NCBI GenBank assembly: GCA_037043235.1
Contig: JAWRVZ010000095.1
Coordinates: 124,001 to 188,000, forward strand
Length of the DNA stretch: 64,000 bases
From: Rhodeus uyekii
Lineage: Eukaryota > Chordata > Actinopteri > Cypriniformes > Acheilognathidae
Direction: 5' to 3'
Position numbers and translations under genes: made by a program. Below the pieces are notes generated by a model. It was not told where the DNA came from, made no database searches, and saw only the letters and a program-made list of their open reading frames with translations. Position 1 is the first letter of the stretch. The number at the start of each line of letters is the position of its first letter. This document shows positions 54,706 through 64,000 of this stretch, piece after piece.

Positions 54706-57497
54706 CAGGACTGTTTTGAATACACTGACTGGCACATGTTTAGGGAAGAGGAAACTGATGGCGACTCCACCAACTTGGAGAAATATGGGCCATCAGTGAC
54801 CAGTTATATTAGCAAGTCCATTGATGATGTCACCACCTCCACCACACGCTCAAACCTGAAGCCGTGGATGACTGCAGAAGTGCATGCGCTACTGAGAACC
54901 CGAGAATCCTCATTCAGGGAAGGCGAAAAAGTGGGCTTAAGAACAGCAAGGGACAAACTGTCCCGGGCCATTAGACAAGCAAAGCGTGTACACACAGAGA
55001 ATCCACATCCACTTCACGACCAGCAGAGACGCGCGACACATGTGGAAGGGCATCCAGAGTATCACCAGCTACAGGTTAACTCCACCTTCTTGCGTCTCCC
55101 AGATGTGAGGACGACTTCTATGCTCGGTTTGAGGCACAAAACGGTGTAAAGGCGAGGAAGACCACTCCATTCTCCAATGATCAGGTGCTGTGTCTAACCA
55201 CAGCTGATGTAAGGAAGACCCTTCACAGTGTTAACACGTGGAAGGCGGCTGGACCTGACAGCATTCCCGGTAGGGTGTTCAGAGGATGTGCAAACCAACT
55301 GGCAGATATTTTCACAGACATCTTCAACATCTCTCTGAGCAGCACCGTAGTTCCAACGTTCTTCAAAACCATCACCATCGTCCCTGTGCCAAAGAAGTCC
55401 CCTGTGTCCTGCCTCAATGATTACCGTCCCGTCGCACTTACACCTGTCATCATGAAGTGCTTCGAGAGGCTTGCCTTGAGGCTCATTAAGACCCTGCTGC
55501 CCCCAGGGGCGTCACTAGGCCCTTTTTAGGGGGGCTTCAGCCCCCCTAAACTTCTGCCCAGCCCCCCTAAAAAATATATTTGATTAATAAATTTTTGATC
55601 GCTTCAGTCCCCTTTAAAAAAAACTCATTTGAAACGGCGGCAAGCTGCGTCAAGTTTCGGCTCCTCCCCTTATCTGAGTCTGCTTGGTTTTAGCGCATTT
55701 TTCAATCTGCAGGGGCGCCGAGCAGAGTTAACATCAAGATGTGTGTCGTGTGTGCGTGCATTTATTGATAGATTGCTAATGCTATGATATTACACCTGCA
55801 TCGGTGCAGTTCTTTGTCATAAATGCATTGCAGTTTACATAATCTAATGTTACTGGAGTATTGGGAGCACACGGGACGGCTCGGTTTCTCATCCAATACC
55901 AATACGTTTCGCTGCGTTCACCTTCAGCCCTTGGGTGATAGTTGTTTTTTATTCCTACAAAAATGAAGTGATTAACACCCATGAAAACATACTTTAGATT
56001 CAGAAAACGATCATGATTTATTTTAATTTACTTTTTACAATTACAGACATATTATAATGTATTTTGACATTACATTATGCAGCCATGCACAGAAATGACA
56101 CACATTGTCTGAAAGCACTAGATGGCCCAGAGAGAGAATGTGGAGTTATTTTGTTTTGTATTATTAAATATAGTTTTGTATTAAGTAATAATGAATCGGG
56201 AGGAGTGTCATGATACATAAATTAGAGTAAGCGTAGAGTAAAGGGATTTTTGATTTTCTTGATTTATACTATTTATACTAGTTTTGTACTTGATTTATAG
56301 AAGTGGCAAATTGATAACATTCCCTATTTTCTAGTGGTCACATCCAATAATTATTTTTTTATTACAGTGTTGTATATGGCTCAGTCAGTACTCCTACTCC
56401 CATATATGAAATACAGGGAATACAATGGAATAGTGGATTGCAGTAAGGTTAGTAGCATACCACCCTACCCTAATAGTCAAATAATATTTTTTTTAATCAT
56501 ACCCTTATTGGGGGCTGAGCCCCCCTAAAATCAAAATCCTAGAATCGCCCCTGGCTGCCCCTGTCACTAGACCCCCTGCAATTCGCTTCCCGCCCCAACT
56601 GCTCAGATGACGCCATGAATACCAATCACCAATCTGGCCCTCACCCACCTGGACAATAAAGACACACATGTTCGAATGCTCTTCACTGATTTCAGTTCAG
56701 CATTCAACACCATCATTCCTCAGCACCTGATTGATAAGTTGAACCTGTTGGGCCTGAGCAATTCCCTCTGCAACTGGATCCAGGACTTCCTGACTGAGAG
56801 ACCTCAGTCAGTCTGGATTGGGAACAGCATCTCCGGCACCTCCACACTGAGCACTGTGGCCCCTCAGGGGTGTGTGCACAGTCCACTGCTGTTCAATCTG
56901 CTGACTCATGACTGTGTAGCAATGCACAGCTCGAACCACATCATTAAGTTTGCCGATGACACAACCGTGGGTCTCATCAGCAAGAACAATGAATTGGCAT
57001 ACAGAGAGGAGGTGAAACAGCTAACGGACTGGTGTAGAGCCGACAACCTATAGTGGTCAACAAATGGTAGTTGACTTCAGAACAGCACAGAGAGACCACT
57101 CTCCGTTGAACATCGGCAGTTCCCCTGTGGAGATAGAGACAGAGCACCATGTTTCTTGGCGTTCACCTGACGGAGAACCTCACCTGGAGAACCTCAACAC
57201 CAGTTACACAGCAAAGAAAGCCCTGCAATGTCTGTACTTTCTAAGAGGTCTGAGGAAAGCAGACCTCCCACCCCCCATCCTCACAGAGTTCTACAGAGGG
57301 ACAATTGAGAGTATCCTGAGCAGCTGCATCACTGCCTGGTTTGGGAACTGCACCGTCTCGGACTGCAAGACCCTGCAGCGGACAGTGAGAACAGCTGAAA
57401 AGATCATCGAGGTCTCTCTTCACTTTATCACACACATCTACAGATCACACTGCATACACAAAGCACACAGCATTGTGGACGACTCCATGTTGCACCC
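54706..57497 (+). pseudogene. Rex1-type LINE fragment (unit 2), split by a hAT element
   Basis: It starts at the same Harbinger junction as 11283 (DCFEYTDWHMFREEE) and continues with KPWMTAEVHALLRTRESS, KAAGPDSIPGRVFRG and NDYRPVALTPVIMKCFERL up to the hAT insertion at 55504. It resumes at 56554 with LFTDFSSAFNTIIPQHLIDK, WIQDFLTERPQSVWIG, APQGCVHSPLLFN, the catalytic KFADDTTVGLIS and a C-terminal part (57064-57497: TIESILSSCITAWFGNC). Frameshifts occur near 55000, 55110, 57050 and 57130. It is cut at 57497 by the LTR of the next element. The FADD box absent from the unit 0 copy survives here. Confidence 0.8.
55504..56553. mobile_element. hAT element in Rex1, perfect 8-bp TSD
   Basis: The ends CAGGGGCGTCACTAGG and CCTAGAATCGCCCCTG are flanked by 'gctgcccc' on both sides (55496-55503 and 56554-56561). 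The unoccupied sequence is visible in the Rex1 copy near 12090. Subterminal 'ggggggcttcagcccccct' forms a strong hairpin, matched by 'gggggctgagccccccta' at the other end. About 1.05 kb, no coding sequence recognised. Confidence 0.9.
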
Positions 57498-58440
57498 CTT
57501 GAAAAGGGGGAAAATATATATTAATAAAAGAGACACGGACTCGTGCTGTTGACTGCGTGTTAAGCTGTATTGGCTGTGACGCACAGCATATATCATATAA
57601 CATTACATTGAATGAACTCAACAAGACATAAATTTCCAGACTAAAGCATCACGTTAATATCCAGTCTAGATAAGAGATTCAGATGTATCACAGTCAGTAT
57701 AACACTGTCGTTCAAATACTTCTTTGGTTACATCTTCATAACTTTTCACTCTTATAATTGTTTTATAATGACACTAAACCTACATTTTGTAAACATTCAG
57801 TCCTCTGTATCCACTTTTATGACTTATTTGAAAGTAAAATAAAATAAAATAACTATTTGAACAATATTTCAGTAGCCCATTATCAATCAACAAGTTAAAC
57901 ATGAAATACAAAATAACATGGGCTACATTCAACAAAATATTTGCTCCCAACCATTTAGATTGATAGACAATACAATTTTTACCCACGATTTCCTCGTGGT
58001 TAGCATGGTTAACCCATGACAATCAAACCATTAACCCTCACATTCTAAACACGTTCAAAAAATAAAAAGCATTACAAATGATTGTGCAATCTTAACTTAT
58101 GACAAGGAAAGCATTAATACAAATTCCATACCTTGAAAAGGGGGAAAATATATATTAATAAAAGAGACACGGACTCGTGCTGTTGACTGCGTGTTAAGCT
58201 GTATTGGCTGTGACGCACAGCATAGTTCGCGTCAGCTACTCCCGGCAGCCTTTAAGTTCCCTCTACTGGACACTCCTTGAATTACATCAGTTTTTTTGTT
58301 AACCAACAGAATTAGAAAAATAATAATCATCACATGAATTAATCATTTTGACGTAGCACTCTTCATATAGCAGTTAACAAACTGACAATAGTTATGAACT
58401 GTAAAAGTTAATCATAATGATCTTTTTAAACCACTACACA
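57498..58440 (-). repeat. 3' LTR region of the Ty3/gypsy element, with a duplicated end segment
   Basis: On the minus strand the LTR starts TGTGTAGTGG directly after a polypurine tract. A segment of about 95 bp ('ccttgaaaagggggaaaata' to 'gctgtgacgcacagcata' on the plus strand) occurs twice, at 57496-57592 and 58132-58225, with 540 bp of unrelated AT-rich DNA between. Either the LTR is about 940 bp long with an internal duplication, or a 309-bp LTR is followed by a partial second one. The 5' LTR lies outside the window, so this stays open. Confidence 0.6.
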
Positions 58441-58455
58441 CTCCCCCTCAAAATT
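58441..58455 (-). promoter_or_regulatory. Polypurine tract
   Basis: On the minus strand 'aattttgagggggag' lies immediately before the TGTGTAG start of the LTR. This is the expected plus-strand primer position for an LTR retrotransposon. Confidence 0.7.
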
Positions 58456-58581
58456 AAATGTCGTCCCGACATCTTGCAATTCACTTGTTTTTTATTAGCA
58501 TAAGCTTATTGGTCTTTGTTTCATGTGGACTATGCTGCTTTTACTAAATCGATGTTTTCTCAGCCTGTATTATGCCACAGT

Positions 58582-61500
58582 CTATCTCTGATATCCATAT
58601 GCAAGATATGAGTAAGGATTATAAAATGGCGCTGGGCTTGGCCATAGTGGAAATGTTTGCTGTCCACAATAAGGCATGTTCTGAAACTGCTGAACTTCAC
58701 CACTACAGCTTGTATTATAACAAGTGGGAGTACCGAGGTGATCGTAAGTGAACAGTCGAGGGGCTCGTCTTTCTCTCTGAGGTCTAGGATATCTCTCATC
58801 TGCTGTTGAATCATTACATGGCTCAGGTGATGCTGTGCTCTCAATTTGAACCTGTTCGTATTCACACTGACCCATCACAAGGGAATCCTCAGATTGAATC
58901 AGTTCCTCATCACAATCTTTTTCACCTGGGCCTCCTTCCTCTGTTTGTCCAACAACATCCAATTGGTCTCTGATTTCCTCAGTCTGCTCAGCCAGTCCAC
59001 TCATCCCTCTTCCCGACTCGTCAACATCCTTGTTACACCTTTCTTCATGGTGCTGCTGATTTGGTGAGTAATAAACACAAAACGCATCCTCATCCTCCTC
59101 TTCATCCTTACTGATTTCAACAATATCATTTCTTTTTCTGTTGTCCTTTGTCATTCTTTTCTCTAGGTCAACATCTTTGTTGGAGTGCCCTTCCATCGGC
59201 AAATGATCGCATGACAGCAAGAGGTTTCGGTGTAGGATTCTAGACCGTCCCTTCCCCAGTTCAGGCTTGACTTCATAAATCGGGAGATCTTCCTTAACTT
59301 GCCTCACAACAGTGTGGATGGTGTCTTCCCAATGGTTACGCAACTTGCCTGTACCTCCTCTTGGTGTCAGATTCCTAACAAGTACGCGGTCACCTGGATA
59401 CAAGGTTGTGCTTCTCAGTTTCTTATCATAATGTTTCTTACTCCGTCCAGCTGCCTTTTCCACATTCTCCCTTGCTATTTCATATGCTTCACTCATCTGT
59501 TCTCTCCATCTCTGCAGGTATTCTTTGTGGCTCACCGTACCCGTGCTTTCTTCCAAACCAAAGAGTAGATCTACTGGTAGTCTGGGATGTCGGCCATAAA
59601 GAAGATAGAAAGGTGAGAATCCTGTAACCTCACATTTTGTACTGTTATATGCAAAGATTAAATTATTCAGGGATTCCTTCCAGTTCGTTTTCTGCTTGTC
59701 TGTCAGAGTTTTGAGCATTTGAAGTAAGGTCCTGTTAAATCGCTCTGTCTGACCATTCCCTTGTGGGTGGTATGGTGTCGTTCTGGAACTGAGGACATCG
59801 CAATTTTTTGTCAGCTGGGCCAAAAGCTGATTTTCAAATTCACCACCTTGGTCGTGGTGTATTCGCTTTGGAAATCCAAAACGCAGGACAAAGTCATTAA
59901 ACAGGCGATCAGCTACCGTTTTAGCAGACTTTGATGTTGTGGGGTATGCCTGTGCAAACCGTGTAAAGCTGTCGACTATCACCAATATATATTCATATCC
60001 CCCCTTACATTTGTCTAAATGCAGGAAGTCTACTGATACAAGCTCAAAGGGCTGCGTTGTGATGATATTAGTGAGAGGGGCTCTTGTCTCTTTACAAGGC
60101 TTCTTTTGCTTCAAACAGGAACAGCTTTTTGCCACATAGTATTCAACCTCTTGTTGCATATGAGGCCAAAAGAAACGGTCTCTGATCAGTGATGTTGTGC
60201 GATCGATGCCTTGGTGGCCCATCTCATTATGCAACTCTTTCAATACAACTGTCTTGTATCTTTCAGGTAGAACCAATTGGTTCCTGGTAGCTGTTTTCCG
60301 CTTCAGGATCCCATCTGCATCTACATGGAGCTTCTCCCACTCTCTAAGGAGACATCTGCTCTTAGCGGTAAGAGACTTCATTTGGTGGCCACGGGGCCTC
60401 ACACTGATCAATTTACCTTTTATTACAGGTCCAATGTGTGGGTCCTCCTGTTGGGCCTGTCGTATTTCATCTACAGGAATAGAGCTGTTGCCACCCCCAT
60501 CTGATGAACATGGAGAATCAGACAATGTCCATGATGACAAAACTTCTTGTACTTCTACCGCTTGAACAGTTGCTGCAATACAGTCTGATGACAATTCCTC
60601 TGTACATTGTTTCATCATCTCTTCAATGCTGAGAGGCAATCTTGATAAACTGTCAGCATCTGCATTCTCTCGGCCAGGGCGGTACTTAATCGAAAAATGG
60701 AAATCGGCTAACTCAGCTACCCACCTACAACCAGTTGCATTCAGTTTTGCACTGGATAGTACATACGTGAGGGGGTTATTATCGCTGAAGACTGTGAATG
60801 TAGGTGCGTAGTATAAGTAGTCTCTGAATTTCTCGGTCACCGACCACTTAAGGGCGAGAAATTCTAATTTACCCGAATGGAGATGGTAGTTTCGTTCGGC
60901 AGCTGTGAGTGTCCGAGAGCCATACGCTATTACACGGAGCTTGCCATTCTGCTTTTGGTATAATACTGCCCCAAGACCCTGGTTTGAGGCATCCGTGTGA
61001 AGAATAAAGGGCAGCGAAAAATCGGGGAATCCAAGGATAGGTGGTTGGACCAGATGGTTGATCAACTGCTCTAAAATCTCTTGGTGCTCAGCTTTCCAAA
61101 CTATTGGTTGGTTAGAAGGTACTCCTCTATTCTTCAGTTTGCTTTGCCTTGATGATTGACACATCTTTTCCTCTCCTGGGGTGTTCTTGAGTAAGTCATA
61201 TAGTGGTCCAGCAATCTTTGAAAAATCTTTAATATATTGCCGGTAGTAGCTTAATAGGCCCATCACAGTTCGTAACTGTCCGACAGTGCTTGGTCTCTTT
61301 TCCTTCCATGCTCGCACAGCCTCTGTATCAGCTGGGTCCACTTTGCTGCCTTCGGCAGAAACAATTCTTCCAAGATAGCGGATTTCCTTTCTGAACATTC
61401 CACATTTACCCGGTTTAAGTTTAATTCCATACCGTCTAAGCTGCTGCAGTACCTCCCGCACATGGTGGACGTGGTCTTCAAAAGACTTGCTGTATACTAA

Positions 61501-63237
61501 GACATCATCTAGGTACGGCACACATATACGGTCTCTCAAACTCTCCAAGCATTCCTCCATACACCTTTGAAAGGCAGCTGGAGCATTCATCAAGCCAAAA
61601 GGAATTCGTATCCACTCATATAACCCCCATGGAGTTACGAATGCGGTCAGGGGTCTACTCTCCTTCGCCATAAACCCTTGATGATATGCTTTGCCCTGAT
61701 CTAATAGTGAAAACCATGAATTCCCACCCAGGTTGTCGAGAATATCTTGTACCCGGGGAATTGGCTGACGATCAGGATGGGTCTTCTTATTCAGCTCCCT
61801 GTAATCCACACAAAGGCGCAGGCTTCCATCTTTTTTCCTAACACAGACAATAGGTGATGCATACGATGATGTTGATTTTGATATCCAGCCTTGAGCGATC
61901 AGGTCATGAAGGTAATCTTTTACTTCCTTATAAAGCGGCTTCGGTACAGAGATGTACGAGCGTGCAACAGGAATTGTGTCTTTTAGAGATATTTCCAGTG
62001 TTAGATTTTCTATGCATCCGATGTCATCATCTGATTTGGAGAATGACAAACATTCCTCTCGTAACATTTTGCGTACAATTTCTTTTTCAGGCTGACTCAA
62101 ATGACTCAAATCCACTGGCGGGTCCCAAACATCACTGGTAGACTCAACGCTGCTTGTTTGGATGGAAGTTACTGATGCAGGTATGGACTGACTTGACTGA
62201 TCAAATGACATAGATGGATAAACAGCTTGTACACCATGTGCTGTTCCAATGACTGTTTTGCCACACAGGACAATGTCATGATCCGTTGGGTTTTGAGCAT
62301 CAAGTACAATGTACGGTGGGGCACCCCTCTTCACCTGCACAAGAGTCTCCTGGAACTCTAGCCCTTCTGCCCATTTGGGATCAACATCAGGTTCAAACAT
62401 CAAAGTGGTGTCCTCCTTCGGTGGGCTCATCTTTATTCGGCACTCAACCTGCAGAGAAGTACGCTTGGGTATTAATACCGTTTCTCTGGAAGTTCTCACC
62501 ACATATTCATTTGACTTTTCTGCCTTTACAAGTTCTATAAAAGCTTGAATGTGGTTTGTCTCTAATCTCGGGAAAGTCATCTTCACTATTCTCTTCAACT
62601 GTTCCCCACATGTTGGATCAGCACTTTCACCTGTCCTATTGATCACTATAAGCTCAATAGCATTGAAACCAATGATAGGATGCGAAAGGTGTTTTCCCTT
62701 TGTTACTAGAATGGGAATGACAAGATCTCTGCTGTCACTGTTTTCTCCTGGCAACTGAAATGTAACTTCTATCCATCCAACATAAGGGATATCTTGTCCA
62801 TTTGCTGTAACTATCTGGAGTGTGTCAGATGCATCAATTATCTCTGAGACAAGCCTCAGCTTCACATCAGGTAATACATTATTTTTCCACCACTCATCAA
62901 TGATACAAACTTGAGAACCTGTGTCCCACAATGCTGTTGTTTTTACTCCATGGATATAACAATCAATGAGACACTGTTTTCCCACTAAAGCAGCCACACT
63001 CAAAGTTTTGTTTGAATTAGTTCTCGTTTTGAATCTTAATTCTTTCACATCTTTGTATCCATTCTGCTTACAGTCTTTCTTGTGTTCACTCCAGTGACGA
63101 GCCTGACATAACTTAGAGCAGTAAAGGGCATTGTGGCATGATGTACACAGTCTGAAATCATGGGAATCCCCCTTCACGCCACAACACAAGCACTGTTGGT
63201 GGGACTTTAATAATTGGTAGGTCACTTCCTGTCCCAT
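58582..63237 (-). CDS. Ty3/gypsy Pol with N-terminal MYND-type zinc finger
   Basis: A 1551-codon uninterrupted frame. Residues 16-56 fit a MYND finger: CLCC, CTSC, YCSKLC, HWSEHKKDC. Then follow the retropepsin (ALWDTGSQV, Asp105), the reverse transcriptase (about 460-620; LCVDYRELNKKT, FSLLDQGKAYHQGF, VPYLDDVLVYS near 574), RNase H (HTDASNQGLGAVLYQ near 749), a Ty3-type integrase zinc site (LHNEMGHQGIDRTTSLIRD, CSCLKQKKPC, about 1005-1045), the catalytic core (VDFLHLDKCKGG near 1072; TTPYHPQGNGQTERFNRT near 1160) and a GPY/F-like segment, ending in an acidic and then aromatic tail. All catalytic residues are present, so the copy could be young. It overlaps gag by 16 bp in another frame. The MYND finger is not part of standard Pol; its role is unknown. 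Confidence 0.9.
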   Translation of the reverse strand: MGQEVTYQLLKSHQQCLCCGVKGDSHDFRLCTSCHNALYCSKLCQARHWSEHKKDCKQNGYKDVKELRFKTRTNSNKTLSVAALVGKQCLIDCYIHGVKTTALWDTGSQVCIIDEWWKNNVLPDVKLRLVSEIIDASDTLQIVTANGQDIPYVGWIEVTFQLPGENSDSRDLVIPILVTKGKHLSHPIIGFNAIELIVINRTGESADPTCGEQLKRIVKMTFPRLETNHIQAFIELVKAEKSNEYVVRTSRETVLIPKRTSLQVECRIKMSPPKEDTTLMFEPDVDPKWAEGLEFQETLVQVKRGAPPYIVLDAQNPTDHDIVLCGKTVIGTAHGVQAVYPSMSFDQSSQSIPASVTSIQTSSVESTSDVWDPPVDLSHLSQPEKEIVRKMLREECLSFSKSDDDIGCIENLTLEISLKDTIPVARSYISVPKPLYKEVKDYLHDLIAQGWISKSTSSYASPIVCVRKKDGSLRLCVDYRELNKKTHPDRQPIPRVQDILDNLGGNSWFSLLDQGKAYHQGFMAKESRPLTAFVTPWGLYEWIRIPFGLMNAPAAFQRCMEECLESLRDRICVPYLDDVLVYSKSFEDHVHHVREVLQQLRRYGIKLKPGKCGMFRKEIRYLGRIVSAEGSKVDPADTEAVRAWKEKRPSTVGQLRTVMGLLSYYRQYIKDFSKIAGPLYDLLKNTPGEEKMCQSSRQSKLKNRGVPSNQPIVWKAEHQEILEQLINHLVQPPILGFPDFSLPFILHTDASNQGLGAVLYQKQNGKLRVIAYGSRTLTAAERNYHLHSGKLEFLALKWSVTEKFRDYLYYAPTFTVFSDNNPLTYVLSSAKLNATGCRWVAELADFHFSIKYRPGRENADADSLSRLPLSIEEMMKQCTEELSSDCIAATVQAVEVQEVLSSWTLSDSPCSSDGGGNSSIPVDEIRQAQQEDPHIGPVIKGKLISVRPRGHQMKSLTAKSRCLLREWEKLHVDADGILKRKTATRNQLVLPERYKTVVLKELHNEMGHQGIDRTTSLIRDRFFWPHMQQEVEYYVAKSCSCLKQKKPCKETRAPLTNIITTQPFELVSVDFLHLDKCKGGYEYILVIVDSFTRFAQAYPTTSKSAKTVADRLFNDFVLRFGFPKRIHHDQGGEFENQLLAQLTKNCDVLSSRTTPYHPQGNGQTERFNRTLLQMLKTLTDKQKTNWKESLNNLIFAYNSTKCEVTGFSPFYLLYGRHPRLPVDLLFGLEESTGTVSHKEYLQRWREQMSEAYEIARENVEKAAGRSKKHYDKKLRSTTLYPGDRVLVRNLTPRGGTGKLRNHWEDTIHTVVRQVKEDLPIYEVKPELGKGRSRILHRNLLLSCDHLPMEGHSNKDVDLEKRMTKDNRKRNDIVEISKDEEEDEDAFCVYYSPNQQHHEERCNKDVDESGRGMSGLAEQTEEIRDQLDVVGQTEEGGPGEKDCDEELIQSEDSLVMGQCEYEQVQIESTASPEPCNDSTADERYPRPQRERRAPRLFTYDHLGTPTCYNTSCSGEVQQFQNMPYCGQQTFPLWPSPAPFYNPYSYLAYGYQR

Positions 63238-64000
63238 GGAAGCAACCCTCCCTCGTTTAAATTACCATCTCTGGCTAAGTTTGGGGATCTTACTCTGCAA
63301 CCGGCCAGGAAATGCTCACTGCTTCCACATCTGTAACAGTGTGTACAATACATATCGGTTTCACTCTGCTGGCAGTTTAAACACCTCCTAGGACGACTCC
63401 TGGGCTGCATGAAATGACGTTGAGGAGCAAATCCTTGTTGAAATTGAGCAGTCCTTCCTCTCTGTCCCAGGCTGTATTTTGGCCAACACACAGGAGATGA
63501 ATAATCAATCAGATTTGCTGGCATGTTGTTTTGTAAACCAGGTGTGGACAAATTCTGTGTTGCACTGGCTTGAGGCAATTGAATCGACTCTCTGATTTGT
63601 GACACTTCAGCACTAAGGTTCTTTAATAGTGCCATATCTGATTTGATTTCTCTGATTTCATTTAGCAAGTCAGAACTGTGTTTATTCTTATTTTCCTGAG
63701 GTAACGTTTTCCCTTTCTTCTCTGTAGGTGCTGGAACATCAGTGCATTCAACTGAGTGCACCATCGGCCGATGTTGGACTGCAGTTTTCTTTTTACTTTG
63801 TCTCTCTGCCTCAGTCATGCATGCAATGTTCAATTTCTCTAACAACAGTTCATCACTCACGTCTGTTTGTTGCAGGTATGGCTTGAGGTCACCTCTGATG
63901 TAGTCGTTTTGCAGGCCGGTAAGCACTGTGTGGAGAAACATATTTTGCACCAGAATAGGATCGTACTTGAGGCTAGACTCAGCTTCCTGTGATGCAAAAA
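63222..64000 (-). CDS. Ty3/gypsy Gag, C-terminal part (runs off the window)
   Basis: The frame is open to the right edge of the window, so the N-terminus is missing from view. The visible C-terminal 259 residues contain a helical capsid-like piece (LQNDYIRGDLKPYLQQ), a charged linker with a coiled-coil-like stretch (NEIREIKSDMALLKNLSAEV) and a CCHC knuckle (CYRCGSSEHFLAGC) preceded by an extra Cys pair (CLNCQQ). The stop at 63222 lies 16 bp inside pol. The overlap suggests that Pol is made by ribosomal frameshifting or by restart at the pol ATG. Confidence 0.82.
   Translation of the reverse strand, partial: FASQEAESSLKYDPILVQNMFLHTVLTGLQNDYIRGDLKPYLQQTDVSDELLLEKLNIACMTEAERQSKKKTAVQHRPMVHSVECTDVPAPTEKKGKTLPQENKNKHSSDLLNEIREIKSDMALLKNLSAEVSQIRESIQLPQASATQNLSTPGLQNNMPANLIDYSSPVCWPKYSLGQRGRTAQFQQGFAPQRHFMQPRSRPRRCLNCQQSETDMYCTHCYRCGSSEHFLAGCRVRSPNLARDGNLNEGGLLPWDRK

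Overview
The window looks like transposon-saturated, intergenic-to-genic DNA from a teleost fish, probably a cypriniform. I infer this from the mix of L2-type and Rex1-type LINEs, PIF/Harbinger elements, several hAT families, a BEL/Pao element, a Ty3/gypsy element and a tRNA-derived SINE, and from a GPI-anchored carbonic anhydrase IV-like gene with fish-style exons. No database search was possible, so TE family names rest on motifs, termini and target-site duplications (TSDs) read by eye.

The only convincing host gene is a six-exon, plus-strand carbonic anhydrase IV-like gene at 42347-44061. It has a signal peptide, the zinc-binding histidines and a hydrophobic GPI-type tail. A second copy of its last exon and 3' flank lies at 20704-21666, with the first five exons missing. 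The 3' flanking DNA occurs three times (about 173-312, 33062-33292 and 52240-52598). I therefore read the window as the remains of at least three tandem carbonic anhydrase units, torn apart by transposons.

Layout. 1-12466: tail of unit 0. It holds a Harbinger element whose two ends (316 and 11282) are separated by a Rex1 LINE, a nearly intact L2-type LINE (1051-5960) and a 2.4-kb G-rich minisatellite; a plus-strand Rex1 fragment follows. 12467-20487: piggyBac-like end and three adjoining L2-type LINEs. 20488-33300: unit 1, with a defective BEL/Pao element, a decayed Rex1 LINE, a SINE, a pogo-like element and a 39-bp minisatellite. 33461-36990: LTR-like sequence split by a Harbinger element, then an unclassified DNA transposon carrying an L2 fragment and a 132-bp hAT MITE. 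36987-41925: two more LINEs (jockey-type and RTE-type). 42347-57497: unit 2, including a five-layer nest (hAT > LINE > hAT > hAT > tandem repeat), a second Harbinger copy, and a Rex1 fragment split by a hAT. 57498-64000: a minus-strand Ty3/gypsy element with an open gag and a full 1551-codon pol that begins with a MYND-type zinc finger.

The genes do not form a pathway. The useful information is historical: perfect TSDs, paralogous empty sites and shared junctions allow the insertion order to be reconstructed. The items most worth following up are the MYND finger fused to a Ty3/gypsy pol, the carbonic anhydrase tandem array, and the higher-order G-rich minisatellite.
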